From Allobosea sp. (lineage in GTDB: Bacteria; Pseudomonadota; Alphaproteobacteria; Rhizobiales; Beijerinckiaceae), in NCBI RefSeq assembly GCF_017308075.1, contig NZ_JAFKFX010000031.1:62001-126000 (forward strand): 64,000 nucleotides of DNA, in the 5' to 3' direction. The notes under the pieces are model-generated. The model did not search any database, was not told where the DNA came from, and worked only from the letters and a program-made list of their open reading frames with translations. Positions 16,991 through 25,743 of the stretch are shown piece by piece (position 1 is the first letter of the stretch; each line of letters begins with the position of its first letter). The position numbers were made by a program, and so were the translations under genes.

Positions 16991-17728
16991 ATGGTCACTT
17001 CGGACGACAACACGCCGCTCGCGGCGCTCCTGGCCCAGTTGCCGCAGCCGGAACCCGGCAAGCGCAAGGGCCATCTGCACGCCAATGCCGTCGCCCAGCT
17101 GCGCAATCTGATCGTCACCGGCGTGCTGGCGCCCGGCGCCAAGCTGAACGAGCGCGAACTCTGCGAACAGCTCGCGATTTCGCGCACGCCGGTACGCGAG
17201 GCGATCAAAACCCTGATCCAGGACGGGCTGCTGCGGGCCCTGCCCAATCATTCCGCCGTGGTCTCAGAGCTCGATCTCGACGAGATCGTCGCGCTGATCG
17301 AGGTCGTCACCGCGATCGAGGGGCTGGCCGGAGAGCTCGCGGCCAGGAACATCAGCGACGAGGCCGTCGCCGAAATCGGCATGCTTCACTACCGCATGCT
17401 GCTGCATCACGCCCGTGACGAGCTTCCCGGCTATTTCGAGGCCAACAAGGCCTTTCATCGCCGGATCGTCGAGCTCTCGCGCAATTCGATCCTGCTCTGG
17501 GTCTGGGAGCTGCTGGCGCTCCGGGTCGATCGCGCCCGCTTTTCCTCGAATCTCTGGCCGACGCGCTGGCGCACCGCGATCCAGGAGCATCAGCAGATCC
17601 TGGATGCGCTCGCGGTCCGCGATTCCGCCCGAGCCGGACAGGCCCTGCGCGATCATGTCCGCAACGGGCTCGAAGGGCTGGTCGCCTCGCTTCGTGCCAA
17701 GCAGGAAGCCGCGCGGTCCGAAGCGTAA
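16991..17728 (+). CDS. GntR family transcriptional regulator, FCD (FadR) subfamily
   Basis: A 245-residue regulator. The winged helix-turn-helix spans about residues 28-95 (LRNLIVTGVLAPGAKLNERE, ISRTPVREAIKTLIQDGL), followed by an all-helical FCD ligand domain with the metal-site pattern FHRRIVELSRN and a final HQQILDAL...AGQALRDHV. FCD regulators sense organic acids and usually repress their catabolic operon. ATG 16991 is chosen because an ATG further up (16931) would put the operator inside the gene. No Shine-Dalgarno is visible, in agreement with a leaderless message. Its position among two TRAP operons and the palindromes makes it the likely regulator of the whole island. Confidence 0.9.
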   Translation: MVTSDDNTPLAALLAQLPQPEPGKRKGHLHANAVAQLRNLIVTGVLAPGAKLNERELCEQLAISRTPVREAIKTLIQDGLLRALPNHSAVVSELDLDEIVALIEVVTAIEGLAGELAARNISDEAVAEIGMLHYRMLLHHARDELPGYFEANKAFHRRIVELSRNSILLWVWELLALRVDRARFSSNLWPTRWRTAIQEHQQILDALAVRDSARAGQALRDHVRNGLEGLVASLRAKQEAARSEA

Positions 17729-17810
17729 CGCGTGAAGAAGCATGGCGGCCCGGCTCCGGCATAGCACGGCATGAGCGGCGAAGCCGCCGAACGCGGTTGA
17801 CGGCCTGCAT

Positions 17811-17822
17811 TCTTGCATGCAA
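17811..17822. promoter_or_regulatory. TTGCATGCAA palindrome upstream of TRAP system 2
   Basis: TCTTGCATGCAA repeats the site at 16937-16950 with the right flank changed. It lies between gntR and the second dctP gene, about 90 bases before the dctP start, and is a candidate operator for the plus-strand TRAP-SDR operon. Confidence 0.65.
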
Positions 17823-17911
17823 CTTTTCGGGTGAGGCCGCGCAGACGGCTCCTACGGTTGCCGCGGACGAAGCCGGCGACCGGCTGCAATCACCGGGGAA
17901 GGAAGAGCACC

Positions 17912-18925
17912 ATGGTCGGGAAGATCACGTGGACGCGTCGCTCGTTGCTGGGAGCCGGTGCGGCGCTCACGGTCGGGCTGCCGGCGATCAGACCGGCGCG
18001 TGCGGCCGTCGAATTGCGGCTGACCCACCCGGCCGACACCAGCCATCCCGTGCACATCGAGGCGGAGGCGATGGTCAAGCGCATCGCCGAGCGCACCAAT
18101 GGCCAGGTCAAGATCGCGATCTTCCCGAACAATGCCCTGGGCTCGCCGGTCGAGGCGGCGCAGCAGACCAGGCTCGGCGCCATCGACATGATGATGCTGA
18201 ACCCAGCCAATATCGAGGCGCTGTCGAAGACGATCGGCGTCATCAACATCCCCTATCAGTTCGACAGCTATGAGCACGCCCACAAGACGCTCGACGTCAC
18301 CGGACGCGACTGGATCGCCGAGCAGCTCAAGGCCGCCGGCTTCACCTGGATCGCCAATCTGGAATGGGGCTTCCGCGCCGTCACCAACAGCCGCCGGCCG
18401 ATCAACCAGCCGGCCGACGTGCAGGGCCTGAAGATCCGCGTCCCGCCCGAGCTCGCGATCAAGGCCGCCTTCGAGGCGCTCGGCGCGAGTACCCAGACCA
18501 TCGCCTTCCAGGAGGTCTATCTGGCGCTCGCCAACAATGTCGTCGACGGCCAGGACAATCCGGTCGGAACGACCTTCGCCGCGAAGTTCTACGAGGCGCA
18601 GAAGCATATCGCGCTGACGCGGCACATCTACGCCTCGATCATGTTCTGTGCCAATCCGCGGGTCTGGAGCGGCAAGCTCACCGAGGAGCAGCGCAAGATC
18701 ATCAGCGAGGAGGGCACCAGGGCCGGCGCCGGCGCACGCAAGGGCGTACGCGACAATGAGGAGAGCAATCTCGCCGCCATGGAGAAGGCGGGCGTCGCGG
18801 TCACCCGGCCGGATGTCGCGCCCTTCCGCGACAAGATGGGCCCCGCCTACGATCAGCTCCGCAAGGCGCTGGGCGAGGAGACCTGGAACAGCTGGACCAA
18901 GCTGGTCGCAGCCGCTCGCGCCTGA
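17912..18925 (+). CDS. dctP: TRAP transporter substrate-binding protein (DctP family), system 2
   Basis: A 337-residue periplasmic protein. The start MVGKITWTRRSLLGAGAALT has a twin-arginine-like signal ending around PARAAVE; ATG 17912 lies behind GGGGAAGGAAG. The body carries LRLTHPADTSHPVHIEAEAM, VQGLKIRVPPELAIKAAFEA (ligand Arg in KIRVP) and VVDGQDNPVGTTF. It resembles system 1 DctP only at family level, so the two importers may take different acids. It heads an operon dctP-dctM-dctQ-SDR. Confidence 0.92.
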   Translation: MVGKITWTRRSLLGAGAALTVGLPAIRPARAAVELRLTHPADTSHPVHIEAEAMVKRIAERTNGQVKIAIFPNNALGSPVEAAQQTRLGAIDMMMLNPANIEALSKTIGVINIPYQFDSYEHAHKTLDVTGRDWIAEQLKAAGFTWIANLEWGFRAVTNSRRPINQPADVQGLKIRVPPELAIKAAFEALGASTQTIAFQEVYLALANNVVDGQDNPVGTTFAAKFYEAQKHIALTRHIYASIMFCANPRVWSGKLTEEQRKIISEEGTRAGAGARKGVRDNEESNLAAMEKAGVAVTRPDVAPFRDKMGPAYDQLRKALGEETWNSWTKLVAAARA

Positions 18926-18945
18926 TCGGGAACCAGACGCCGACC

Positions 18946-20244
18946 ATGCTCATCACCGCCATTCTGCTCGGCGTCTGCTTCGTCATCCTGATCGGCCTGC
19001 CCATCGCGGTGGCGCTCGGCCTCGTCGCCATCGTCACCATGGTCGCGACCGCCGGACCCGATCTGCTCGTCATCTTCATCCAGCGCACCTATGCGGGGAC
19101 GACCTCGTTCCCGCTGCTGGCGATCCCGTTCTTCGTGCTGGCCGGCAATCTGATGAATGTCGGCGGCACCACGGAGCGCATCTTCGGCGTCGCGCAGCTC
19201 TGCGTCGGCCGGATCCGCGGCGGCCTCGCCCATGTCAACGTCGTCGGCAGCGTGATCTTCGCCGGCATGTCGGGCTCGGCAGTGGCCGATGCAGCCGGCA
19301 TGGGCGTGATCGAGCACCGGGCCATGACCAAGGCCGGCTATAGCGGCCGTTTCGCCGCGACGATCACCGCGGTCTCCTCGACCATCGGTCCGATCATCCC
19401 GCCGAGCATCCCCTTCGTCATTTATGGCAGCCTCGCCAATGTCTCGGTCGGGGCGCTGTTCCTCGCCGGCATCGTGCCCGGCCTCCTGATGGCGGTGGCT
19501 CTGATGGCGCTGATCGCCGTCTCGGCCAAGCACATGAACCTGCCGCGCGGCGATGCGCTGCCGCCCTTGCCCGTGGCCGTGAGGACCGTCGCCAAGGCCG
19601 GGCCGGCGCTGTTGCTGCCGCCGGTGATCCTGCTCGTCATCTTCACCGGCCTCGCGACGCCGACCGAGGCCGCCGTCGTCGCTGCCGCCTATGCCTTCGT
19701 TCTCGGCCGCTTCGTCTATCGCGAACTCGACTGGGCGGCGACGCTCGACGTACTCTGGGACACGGCGCGCCAGACCGCGCAGGTGATGTTCATCATCGCG
19801 CTCGCTGCGCCCTTCGGCTGGGTGCTGATCCAGCAGCAGATCCCCAACGCCATCCTCAGCGCCTTTCTCGGCCTGTCCTCCGAGCCCTGGGTGATCCTGC
19901 TGGTCATCAACGCGGTGCTGCTGATCCTCGGCATGTTCATCGAGGGCATCGCCATCATGATTATCGCCTATCCGGTGCTGCTGCCGATCATCGCCAAGAT
20001 CGGCGTCGATCCCGTGCATTTCGGCGTGATCCTGGTGCTCAACATCATGATCGGGCTGGTCACGCCGCCGGTGGGCCTCTGCCTCTATGTCGTCGCCGGC
20101 ATCGCCAAGATCTCGATCGCCGAGATCACCCGCGAGATCTGGCCCTATGTGCTGGCCCTGATCGCGGTGCTGATGCTGATCACCTATGTACCGGCGATCT
20201 CGCTCTGGCTGCCGCACGCCCTCGGCTACGGAGTTGCGCGATGA
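18946..20244 (+). CDS. dctM: TRAP transporter large permease (DctM family), system 2
   Basis: A 432-residue polytopic protein with LLAIPFFVLAGNLMNVGG (about residues 64-81), AGMSGSAVADAAGMGVI, GPIIPPSIPFVIYG and LVTPPVGLCLYVVAGIA near the end, all DctM signatures. It begins 21 bases after dctP and overlaps the next start by four bases (ATGA at 20241). The small subunit follows rather than precedes it, the reverse of system 1. Confidence 0.93.
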   Translation: MLITAILLGVCFVILIGLPIAVALGLVAIVTMVATAGPDLLVIFIQRTYAGTTSFPLLAIPFFVLAGNLMNVGGTTERIFGVAQLCVGRIRGGLAHVNVVGSVIFAGMSGSAVADAAGMGVIEHRAMTKAGYSGRFAATITAVSSTIGPIIPPSIPFVIYGSLANVSVGALFLAGIVPGLLMAVALMALIAVSAKHMNLPRGDALPPLPVAVRTVAKAGPALLLPPVILLVIFTGLATPTEAAVVAAAYAFVLGRFVYRELDWAATLDVLWDTARQTAQVMFIIALAAPFGWVLIQQQIPNAILSAFLGLSSEPWVILLVINAVLLILGMFIEGIAIMIIAYPVLLPIIAKIGVDPVHFGVILVLNIMIGLVTPPVGLCLYVVAGIAKISIAEITREIWPYVLALIAVLMLITYVPAISLWLPHALGYGVAR

Positions 20245-20747
20245 TCGCCGCCCTGCGTTTCGCCGACCGGCTGGTCGGGGCTCTCTGCAAGGGCGGGGCG
20301 GTCGCCTGCCTGCTCGGGCTCTTCCTGCTGCTGGGCAGCGCCATCGTGCTGCGGCTCGTGCCGCTCTTCACCATCCACGGCTATGACGAGATCGTCGAGC
20401 TGCTCTTCATCTGGCTGGTGATGCTGACCTCGCTCGCGCTCTGGCGCGAGGGCTCGCTCTATCGCGTCGTGCTGTTCGAGGACCTGCTGCCCGTGCCGAT
20501 GCGCCTACTCCTGGAGATCGGCATCCATGCCGTGATGTTCTGCTTCGCCCTGGTCCTCGTGGTCTATGGCCGCGAATTCATGGCGATGGCGGGCGAGACC
20601 ACGCCTTTCCTGCGGCTCGACAAGGGTTGGTGGTACGCGGCCATCCCGGTCACCGGCGCGCTGATGGCGATCTACAGCCTGGTCTGGATCTGGCGGGTGA
20701 TCCGGCGTGGCGAGACCCTCGAATCGACAGCGACACTGGTCGGCTGA
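20241..20747 (+). CDS. dctQ: TRAP transporter small permease (DctQ family), system 2
   Basis: A 168-residue protein with four hydrophobic segments and the DctQ core (IHGYDEIVELLFIWLVMLTS, later LDKGWWYAAIPVTGALM). The start overlaps the end of dctM (ATGA). The SDR gene follows after 26 bases in the same direction. Confidence 0.88.
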   Translation: MIAALRFADRLVGALCKGGAVACLLGLFLLLGSAIVLRLVPLFTIHGYDEIVELLFIWLVMLTSLALWREGSLYRVVLFEDLLPVPMRLLLEIGIHAVMFCFALVLVVYGREFMAMAGETTPFLRLDKGWWYAAIPVTGALMAIYSLVWIWRVIRRGETLESTATLVG

Positions 20748-20773
20748 CCCCTCCGATCTCAAGGACGATGCGA

Positions 20774-21544
20774 ATGCCCAGGCTTCAAGGCAAGGTTGCG
20801 ATCCTCACCGGCGGGGCCGGCGGCATCGGCGCCGCGACCGCCGAACTCTTCGCCGAGGAGGGCGCCAAGGTCGCGCTCGTCGACATCGACGGCTCAGCGC
20901 TCGCCGAGGTCGGGGCACGGATCCGCGCCGCGCTGCCGGGCGCCGAGGTCCTGGAGATCGCCCGGGATGTCGGGCAGGAGGCTTCGGCGGCGGCGATCGT
21001 CGCGGAGACGCTCTCCGCCTTCGGCCGGCTCGACATCCTGGTCAACAATGCCGGCATCCGCTCCTATGAGCCGCTCGACGAGGCCAAGGCGGAGACCTGG
21101 CAGAAGATCCTGTCGGTGAACCTGCTGAGCTATGCCTATCTTGCCCGCGAGGCGCTGCCGGCGCTGCGGCAGGCGGGGAAGGGGGCGATCGTCAACATCT
21201 CCTCGACCCATGCCTTCAATCCGCGCGGCGGCATGGGGCAGTACGACGTCGCCAAGGCCGGCATCATCTCGATGACCAAGACGCTAGCCTTCGAGGAGGC
21301 CGATCGCGGCGTGCGGGTCAATGCGGTCTGCCCCGGCCTGACGCTGACGCCTTTCCATGTCCGCCGCTTCGCCCCGCAGGGCAAGAGCGAGCAGGATTTG
21401 CGCACCGAGAAGGTCGACCACAACATCCAGCGTCGCTGGGCCGATCCGCGCGAGGTCGCCTGGCCGATCCTCTGGCTCGCTTCCGACGAGGCGTCCTTCA
21501 TGACCGCCTCGGTGGTCATGGCCGATGGCGGCACCCGCGTCTGA
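20774..21544 (+). CDS. Short-chain dehydrogenase/reductase (SDR)
   Basis: A 256-residue classical SDR: cofactor motif LTGGAGGIGAATAELFAEEG near the N-terminus, acidic VDID after beta-2 (favouring NAD+), NNAG, catalytic Ser in NISSTHAF and YDVAK for Tyr-x3-Lys. ATG 20774 is preferred to 20768 because AAGGA at 20761 is then eight bases away. As the last gene of the TRAP system 2 operon it probably oxidises a hydroxyl of the imported acid or of its product. Confidence 0.9.
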   Translation: MPRLQGKVAILTGGAGGIGAATAELFAEEGAKVALVDIDGSALAEVGARIRAALPGAEVLEIARDVGQEASAAAIVAETLSAFGRLDILVNNAGIRSYEPLDEAKAETWQKILSVNLLSYAYLAREALPALRQAGKGAIVNISSTHAFNPRGGMGQYDVAKAGIISMTKTLAFEEADRGVRVNAVCPGLTLTPFHVRRFAPQGKSEQDLRTEKVDHNIQRRWADPREVAWPILWLASDEASFMTASVVMADGGTRV

Positions 21545-21580
21545 CGGCGCGGGTACCGGGCAGCGGATCGTCCAGGTGGA

Positions 21581-22363
21581 CTACTTGCCCTGCCAGTTCG
21601 GCGTCCGCTTGCCGAGGAAGGCCTCCATGCCCTCGCGGAAATCGGCACTGGTGTAGCAGAGCGCGACCAGATCATCGCCGTCGACGCCGGCGCTGGCCGC
21701 TTCGGTGAGCCGGCGCAGCGCTTCCTTGGTGGCGCGCATCGTCAGCGGCGCATGGCCGCGGATCGTCTCGGCGAGTTCCTTGGCCCGCGCCATCAGCGCC
21801 GCATGGTCGGCGACGAGCTCGTTGTAGAGGCCGACGCGATGGCCTTCATCGGCCTCGACCAGCCGGGCGGTGAAGATGATGTCCTTGACGCGGGCCGGGC
21901 CGAGCAGGCTGGCGAGCCTTGCGTAATTCGCCATCGACAGGCAGTTGCCGAGCGTGCGCGCCACCGGAAAGCCGAAGCGGGCCGATTGCGTCGCGATCCT
22001 GAGGTCGCAGGCGCAGGCGATCGCCGCACCGCCCCCGGTGACGGCGCCGGAGATCGCCGCGATCGTCGGCACGGAGCAGCTCTCGATCGCCGTGATCACC
22101 TTCTCGATGCGGTTCTCATAGGCGAGCGCATCCTCGGCCGTCTTGAACTCGCGGAACTGCGTAATGTCGGTGCCCGCGGCAAAAGCCTTCTCGCCGGCGC
22201 CGGTCATCACGATCACCTTCGGCGCGCCATGGCTCTCGGGATCGCTGCAGATCTTTGCCAGCCCTTCATACATGGCGAAGGTCAGCGCATTGCGTGCCTG
22301 CGGCCGGTTCAGCGTGATCGTGCCGATCCCGTCGGCGACGTCGTAGAGAATCTCGTCGGTCAT
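21581..22363 (-). CDS. Enoyl-CoA hydratase/isomerase (crotonase) family protein
   Basis: A 260-residue crotonase: AGEKAFAAGTDITQF forms the first oxyanion strand (CoA loop), and ISGAVTGGGAAIACACDLRI the second. The following FGFPVARTLGN lacks the Glu of the usual FGxPE of hydratases, so hydration chemistry is not assured; an isomerase, lyase or hydrolase is possible. It lies 12 bases downstream of the CaiB-type CoA-transferase gene on the same strand, so the CoA thioester made by that enzyme is the probable substrate. Confidence 0.88.
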   Translation of the reverse strand: MTDEILYDVADGIGTITLNRPQARNALTFAMYEGLAKICSDPESHGAPKVIVMTGAGEKAFAAGTDITQFREFKTAEDALAYENRIEKVITAIESCSVPTIAAISGAVTGGGAAIACACDLRIATQSARFGFPVARTLGNCLSMANYARLASLLGPARVKDIIFTARLVEADEGHRVGLYNELVADHAALMARAKELAETIRGHAPLTMRATKEALRRLTEAASAGVDGDDLVALCYTSADFREGMEAFLGKRTPNWQGK

Positions 22364-22375
22364 CGGAAAACCTCT

Positions 22376-23569
22376 TCAGATCGCGCCGTCGGCGCGCAGT
22401 TGCGCGATCGCCGCGGCGTCATAGCCGAGCTCGGCGAGGATCTCATCATTGTGCTCGCCGGCATCCGGCGTCGGCGAAACCACGCTCGCCGGGGTGCGCG
22501 ACAGGCCGACCGGCTCGCCGATGACGCGGATGTCGCCGAGAACCGGATGGGTGACGGGCTGCGCGATGCCAAGATGCTGCACCTGGGGATCGTCGAACAT
22601 GGCGTCGACCGAATAGATCGGCCCGGCCGGCACCGAGGCCTTCTCGCAGGCGTCGAGCCAGTGGGCGCTGTCCTGGGTGGACATGATCTCCTCGAGCAGG
22701 ACGCGCAGTTCCGGCCGCGCCGCAAAGCGCTTCTCGACGCTGTCATAGCGTGGGTCGCTCGCCAGCTCCGGCCGGCCGAGCACGCCGCAGAAGGAGCGCC
22801 AGTGCCCCTCGGCACCGACGCCGAGATTGATGTGGCCGTCGCGCGTGGCATAGACGCCCATCGGCGTCGCGTAAGGATGGTCGTTGCCGGCCTGCGGCGG
22901 CACCGTGCCCTCGACCAGGAAGCGCGCAGCCTGGAAATCCATCATCGCGATCTGCGCCTCGAGCAGCGAGGTCTGGACCCACTGGCCCTTGCCGGAGACC
23001 GCGCGCTCCTGCAGCGCGACCAGCGCGCCGATCGCGCCGTAGAGCCCCGCCGCGGAATCGGCCACCGCGATGCCGGCCCTGACCGGCCCCTGACCGGGCA
23101 GGCCGGTGACCGACATCATCCCGCCCATGCCCTGGGCGATCTGGTCGAAGCCGGCGCGCAGCCTGTAGGGGCCGCTCTGGCCGAAGCCCGAGACCGAGAC
23201 CAGGATCAGGCGCGGATTGAGCGCATGCAGGGTCTCGAAATCGAGGCCGAGCCGGTCCTTCACATCCGGGCGGAAATTCTCGATCAGCAGGTCGGCATCG
23301 GCGATCAGCCGGCGCAGCACCGCCTTGCCGGATTCCTTCTTCAGGTTGAGGGTCAGCGAGCGCTTGTTCCGGTGCAGGTTCTGCATGTCGTAGCCATGCC
23401 GCGCGCCGCTCATGTTCTCGTTCGGGTCGACGCCCGGGGGGCTTTCGATCTTGAGCACGTCGGCGCCGAAATCGGCGAAGATCCGGGCGCAGGTCGGGCC
23501 GGCGCGGACCCGGGAGAGATCGAGGACGCGCAGATTCTCCAGCGCGGAGGACGGTGTCGGACGAGGCAT
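22376..23569 (-). CDS. CaiB/BaiF family (class III) CoA-transferase
   Basis: A 397-residue protein of the formyl-CoA transferase type. It starts with ENLRVLDLSRVRAGPTCARI, followed by FGADVLKIE, NKRSLTLNLK, DLLIENFRPDVKDRLGLDFE and LILVSVSGFGQSGPY, the standard order in this family. It should move CoA from a donor thioester to the organic acid being degraded. An operator-like TTGTATGCAAG lies about 75 bases before its start, and it is followed by a crotonase gene. Confidence 0.92.
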   Translation of the reverse strand: MPRPTPSSALENLRVLDLSRVRAGPTCARIFADFGADVLKIESPPGVDPNENMSGARHGYDMQNLHRNKRSLTLNLKKESGKAVLRRLIADADLLIENFRPDVKDRLGLDFETLHALNPRLILVSVSGFGQSGPYRLRAGFDQIAQGMGGMMSVTGLPGQGPVRAGIAVADSAAGLYGAIGALVALQERAVSGKGQWVQTSLLEAQIAMMDFQAARFLVEGTVPPQAGNDHPYATPMGVYATRDGHINLGVGAEGHWRSFCGVLGRPELASDPRYDSVEKRFAARPELRVLLEEIMSTQDSAHWLDACEKASVPAGPIYSVDAMFDDPQVQHLGIAQPVTHPVLGDIRVIGEPVGLSRTPASVVSPTPDAGEHNDEILAELGYDAAAIAQLRADGAI

Positions 23570-23642
23570 GATGTTCCGGAAGGCTCTACAGGGGGCGCGA
23601 CTATCCCGTCATCGGCCGGGAGCGTCAATGTTAAAGCCATTT

Positions 23643-23652
23643 TGTATGCAAG
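23643..23652. promoter_or_regulatory. GntR-like half-palindrome between CoA-transferase and aldo/keto reductase
   Basis: TTGTATGCAAG matches the TTGCATGCAA core at 16937 and 17811 with one change and shares TGTATGCA with the site at 14725. It lies in the divergent gap (23570-23846), where it could control both flanking genes. Confidence 0.5.
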
Positions 23653-23846
23653 AATCGCGGCATGGCCATGTGCGACGCGCTCGCGCCGCGGCGCCACGAG
23701 ACGGCGAGCGGCGCCGTGATCTGCTGCCCCGACATTGTGTCGCGTTCGCGCAGTATTATCTTCGAGCCAGCCCGGTGACGGTCGACGCCAAAAAACGCCG
23801 CGATCGACGCCAGCCGGGCGTTTTCCTCAAATGGAAAGAGAACGTC

Positions 23847-24884
23847 ATGCGCTATCACACGCTTGGCCAGACCGGCCTGCTCGTCTCCGAACTATGCCTG
23901 GGTACCATGACCTTCGGCGGCGGCGACGAGGGCTTCTGGGGCCATATCGGCAGGCTCGAGCAGCAGGAGGCCGATGCGCTGGTCAGGACGGCGCTCGATG
24001 CCGGCATCAATTTCATCGATACCGCCAATGTCTATGCCGAGGGGCGCTCGGAGCAGATCACCGGCCAGGCCCTGCGCAATCTCGGCATCGCGCGCGACGA
24101 GGTCGTGATCGCGACCAAGGTCTTCAGCCGTATGGGGCAGGGCCCGAACGCCAGCGGCGCCAGCCGCTACCACATCATGGCCCAGGTCAAGGAGAGCCTG
24201 AAGCGGCTGCAGCTCGAGCATATCGACCTCTACCAGATCCATGCCTTCGACAGCGTCACCCCGATGGAGGAGACGCTGGAGGCGCTCGACAGCCTCGTGC
24301 GCCAGGGCCATGTCCGCTATGTCGGGGTCTCGAACTGGGCGGCCTGGCAGGTCGCCAAGGCGCTCGGCATCTGCGAGCGGCGCCAGCTTTCCCGCATCGC
24401 CTCGCTGCAATCCTACTACACCATCGCCGGGCGCGACCTCGAGCGCGAGATCGTGCCGATGCTGCTCTCCGAGAAGGTCGGCCTGATGGTCTGGAGTCCG
24501 CTCGCCGGCGGTCTGCTCTCCGGCAAATACGACCGCCGCAACGAGCAGGGCGGCGACGGGCGCCGCGCCAGCTTCGACTTCCCGCCGGTCGACCGCGAGC
24601 GCGGCTACGACGTCATCGATGTGATGCGCGGCATCGCCGAGACGCATCGGCGCAGCGTCGCGCAGATCGCGCTTGCCTGGCTGCTGCACCAGCAGGCGGT
24701 GACGAGCGTGATCGTCGGCGCCAAGCGGCCGGAGCAGCTCGCCGAGAATCTCGCGGCGGTCGACATCGTCCTCTCGCCTGACGAGCTCAAGGCGCTCGAC
24801 GCGGCCAGCGCCCTGCCGCGCGAATATCCCGGCTGGATGCTGGAGCGCCAGGGTGCCAATCGCACCAAGCCGGACCAGCGCTGA
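23847..24884 (+). CDS. Aldo/keto reductase
   Basis: A 345-residue AKR with the (beta/alpha)8 landmarks: MRYHTLGQTGLLVSELCLGT at the start, INFIDTANVYAEGRSEQITG (catalytic Asp and Tyr), VVIATKV (Lys), LEHIDLYQIHAFD (His), GVSNWAAWQ and the C-terminal NADPH site TSVIVGAKRPEQL. ATG 23847 sits behind GGAAAGAG. It is divergent from the CoA-transferase and is the last gene of the island; a role in reducing an aldehyde intermediate is plausible but unproven. Confidence 0.92.
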   Translation: MRYHTLGQTGLLVSELCLGTMTFGGGDEGFWGHIGRLEQQEADALVRTALDAGINFIDTANVYAEGRSEQITGQALRNLGIARDEVVIATKVFSRMGQGPNASGASRYHIMAQVKESLKRLQLEHIDLYQIHAFDSVTPMEETLEALDSLVRQGHVRYVGVSNWAAWQVAKALGICERRQLSRIASLQSYYTIAGRDLEREIVPMLLSEKVGLMVWSPLAGGLLSGKYDRRNEQGGDGRRASFDFPPVDRERGYDVIDVMRGIAETHRRSVAQIALAWLLHQQAVTSVIVGAKRPEQLAENLAAVDIVLSPDELKALDAASALPREYPGWMLERQGANRTKPDQR

Positions 24885-25098
24885 GGCTGCAACGGCTGTT
24901 CACGTTTCCGGCGGTACCTCAAGGGCTTCCGCCGGGAAGCGGAATCAGTTTCGCACGGCTTTGAATCGCCATGGCAACGGCCGGGGCGGCTCTGCGGGGG
25001 GAGGCCTCGGCGGCTCCGTCCGTTCATGCTAGATCGGAGCGAGTGGAGCCTGCCCCGGCTGATCGTGCAGCCGGGGGCGCGACCGGCCGGAGGGCGGG

Positions 25099-25731
25099 AT
25101 GACGACGAGCGAGAAGCCTGGCACCGAAGTTGCGGACGCACGGGAGTTGCGAGCCGTGGTCGGCGAGGTCCATCTCATCGCCGAGCGCAAGGTGCTCGAC
25201 CGGCTCGACCATTTCTGCCGCGACTTCATCGCGCTCTCGCCCTTCCTGGTGCTGGCGAGCTCGGACAGCGAGGGGCGGGCCGATGCGAGCCCGCGCGGCG
25301 ACGGGCCGGGCTTCGTCCAGGTGCTCGACGAGAAGACGCTGCTGATCCCGGACCGGCGTGGCAACAACCGGGTCGACAGCTTCGGCAATGTGTTGAGCTC
25401 GCCGGGCGTCGGCCTGGTCTTTTTCGTGCCGGGGATCAACGAGACGCTGCGGGTCAATGGCCGGGCGAGGCTGACGCGCGACACGGCGCTGCTCGAACCC
25501 ACGACCGTGCAGGAGAAGACGCCGAAGCTCGGCCTGCTGGTCGAGGTCGACGAGGCCTATTTCCATTGCGGCAAGGCCCTGATCCGCTCGAAACTCTGGG
25601 CGCAGGATGCCCAGATCGAGCGCGGCAGCTTCCCAACGCTCGGGCGCATCGTCGCCGAGCAGACCAGGGCGGTCGACGCCGCCGAGGCCGATGCCAATCT
25701 GGAGGAGGCCTATCGGACGCGGCTCTATTGA
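25099..25731 (+). CDS. Pyridoxamine 5'-phosphate oxidase family FMN-binding protein
   Basis: A 210-residue split-barrel flavoprotein of the MSMEG_1061/DR_2398-type subfamily. Visible signatures are SPFLVLASSDSEGRADASPR near residue 50, LIPDRRGNNRVDSFGNVLS for FMN phosphate binding, VGLVFFVPGINETLRVNGRA, and a C-terminal AYFHCGKALIRSKLW. ATG 25099 has GGAGGGCGGG upstream. It stands alone between an aldo/keto reductase and the modABC genes; its substrate is unknown. Confidence 0.85.
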   Translation: MTTSEKPGTEVADARELRAVVGEVHLIAERKVLDRLDHFCRDFIALSPFLVLASSDSEGRADASPRGDGPGFVQVLDEKTLLIPDRRGNNRVDSFGNVLSSPGVGLVFFVPGINETLRVNGRARLTRDTALLEPTTVQEKTPKLGLLVEVDEAYFHCGKALIRSKLWAQDAQIERGSFPTLGRIVAEQTRAVDAAEADANLEEAYRTRLY

Positions 25732-25743
25732 GCCGCGCTCGCT

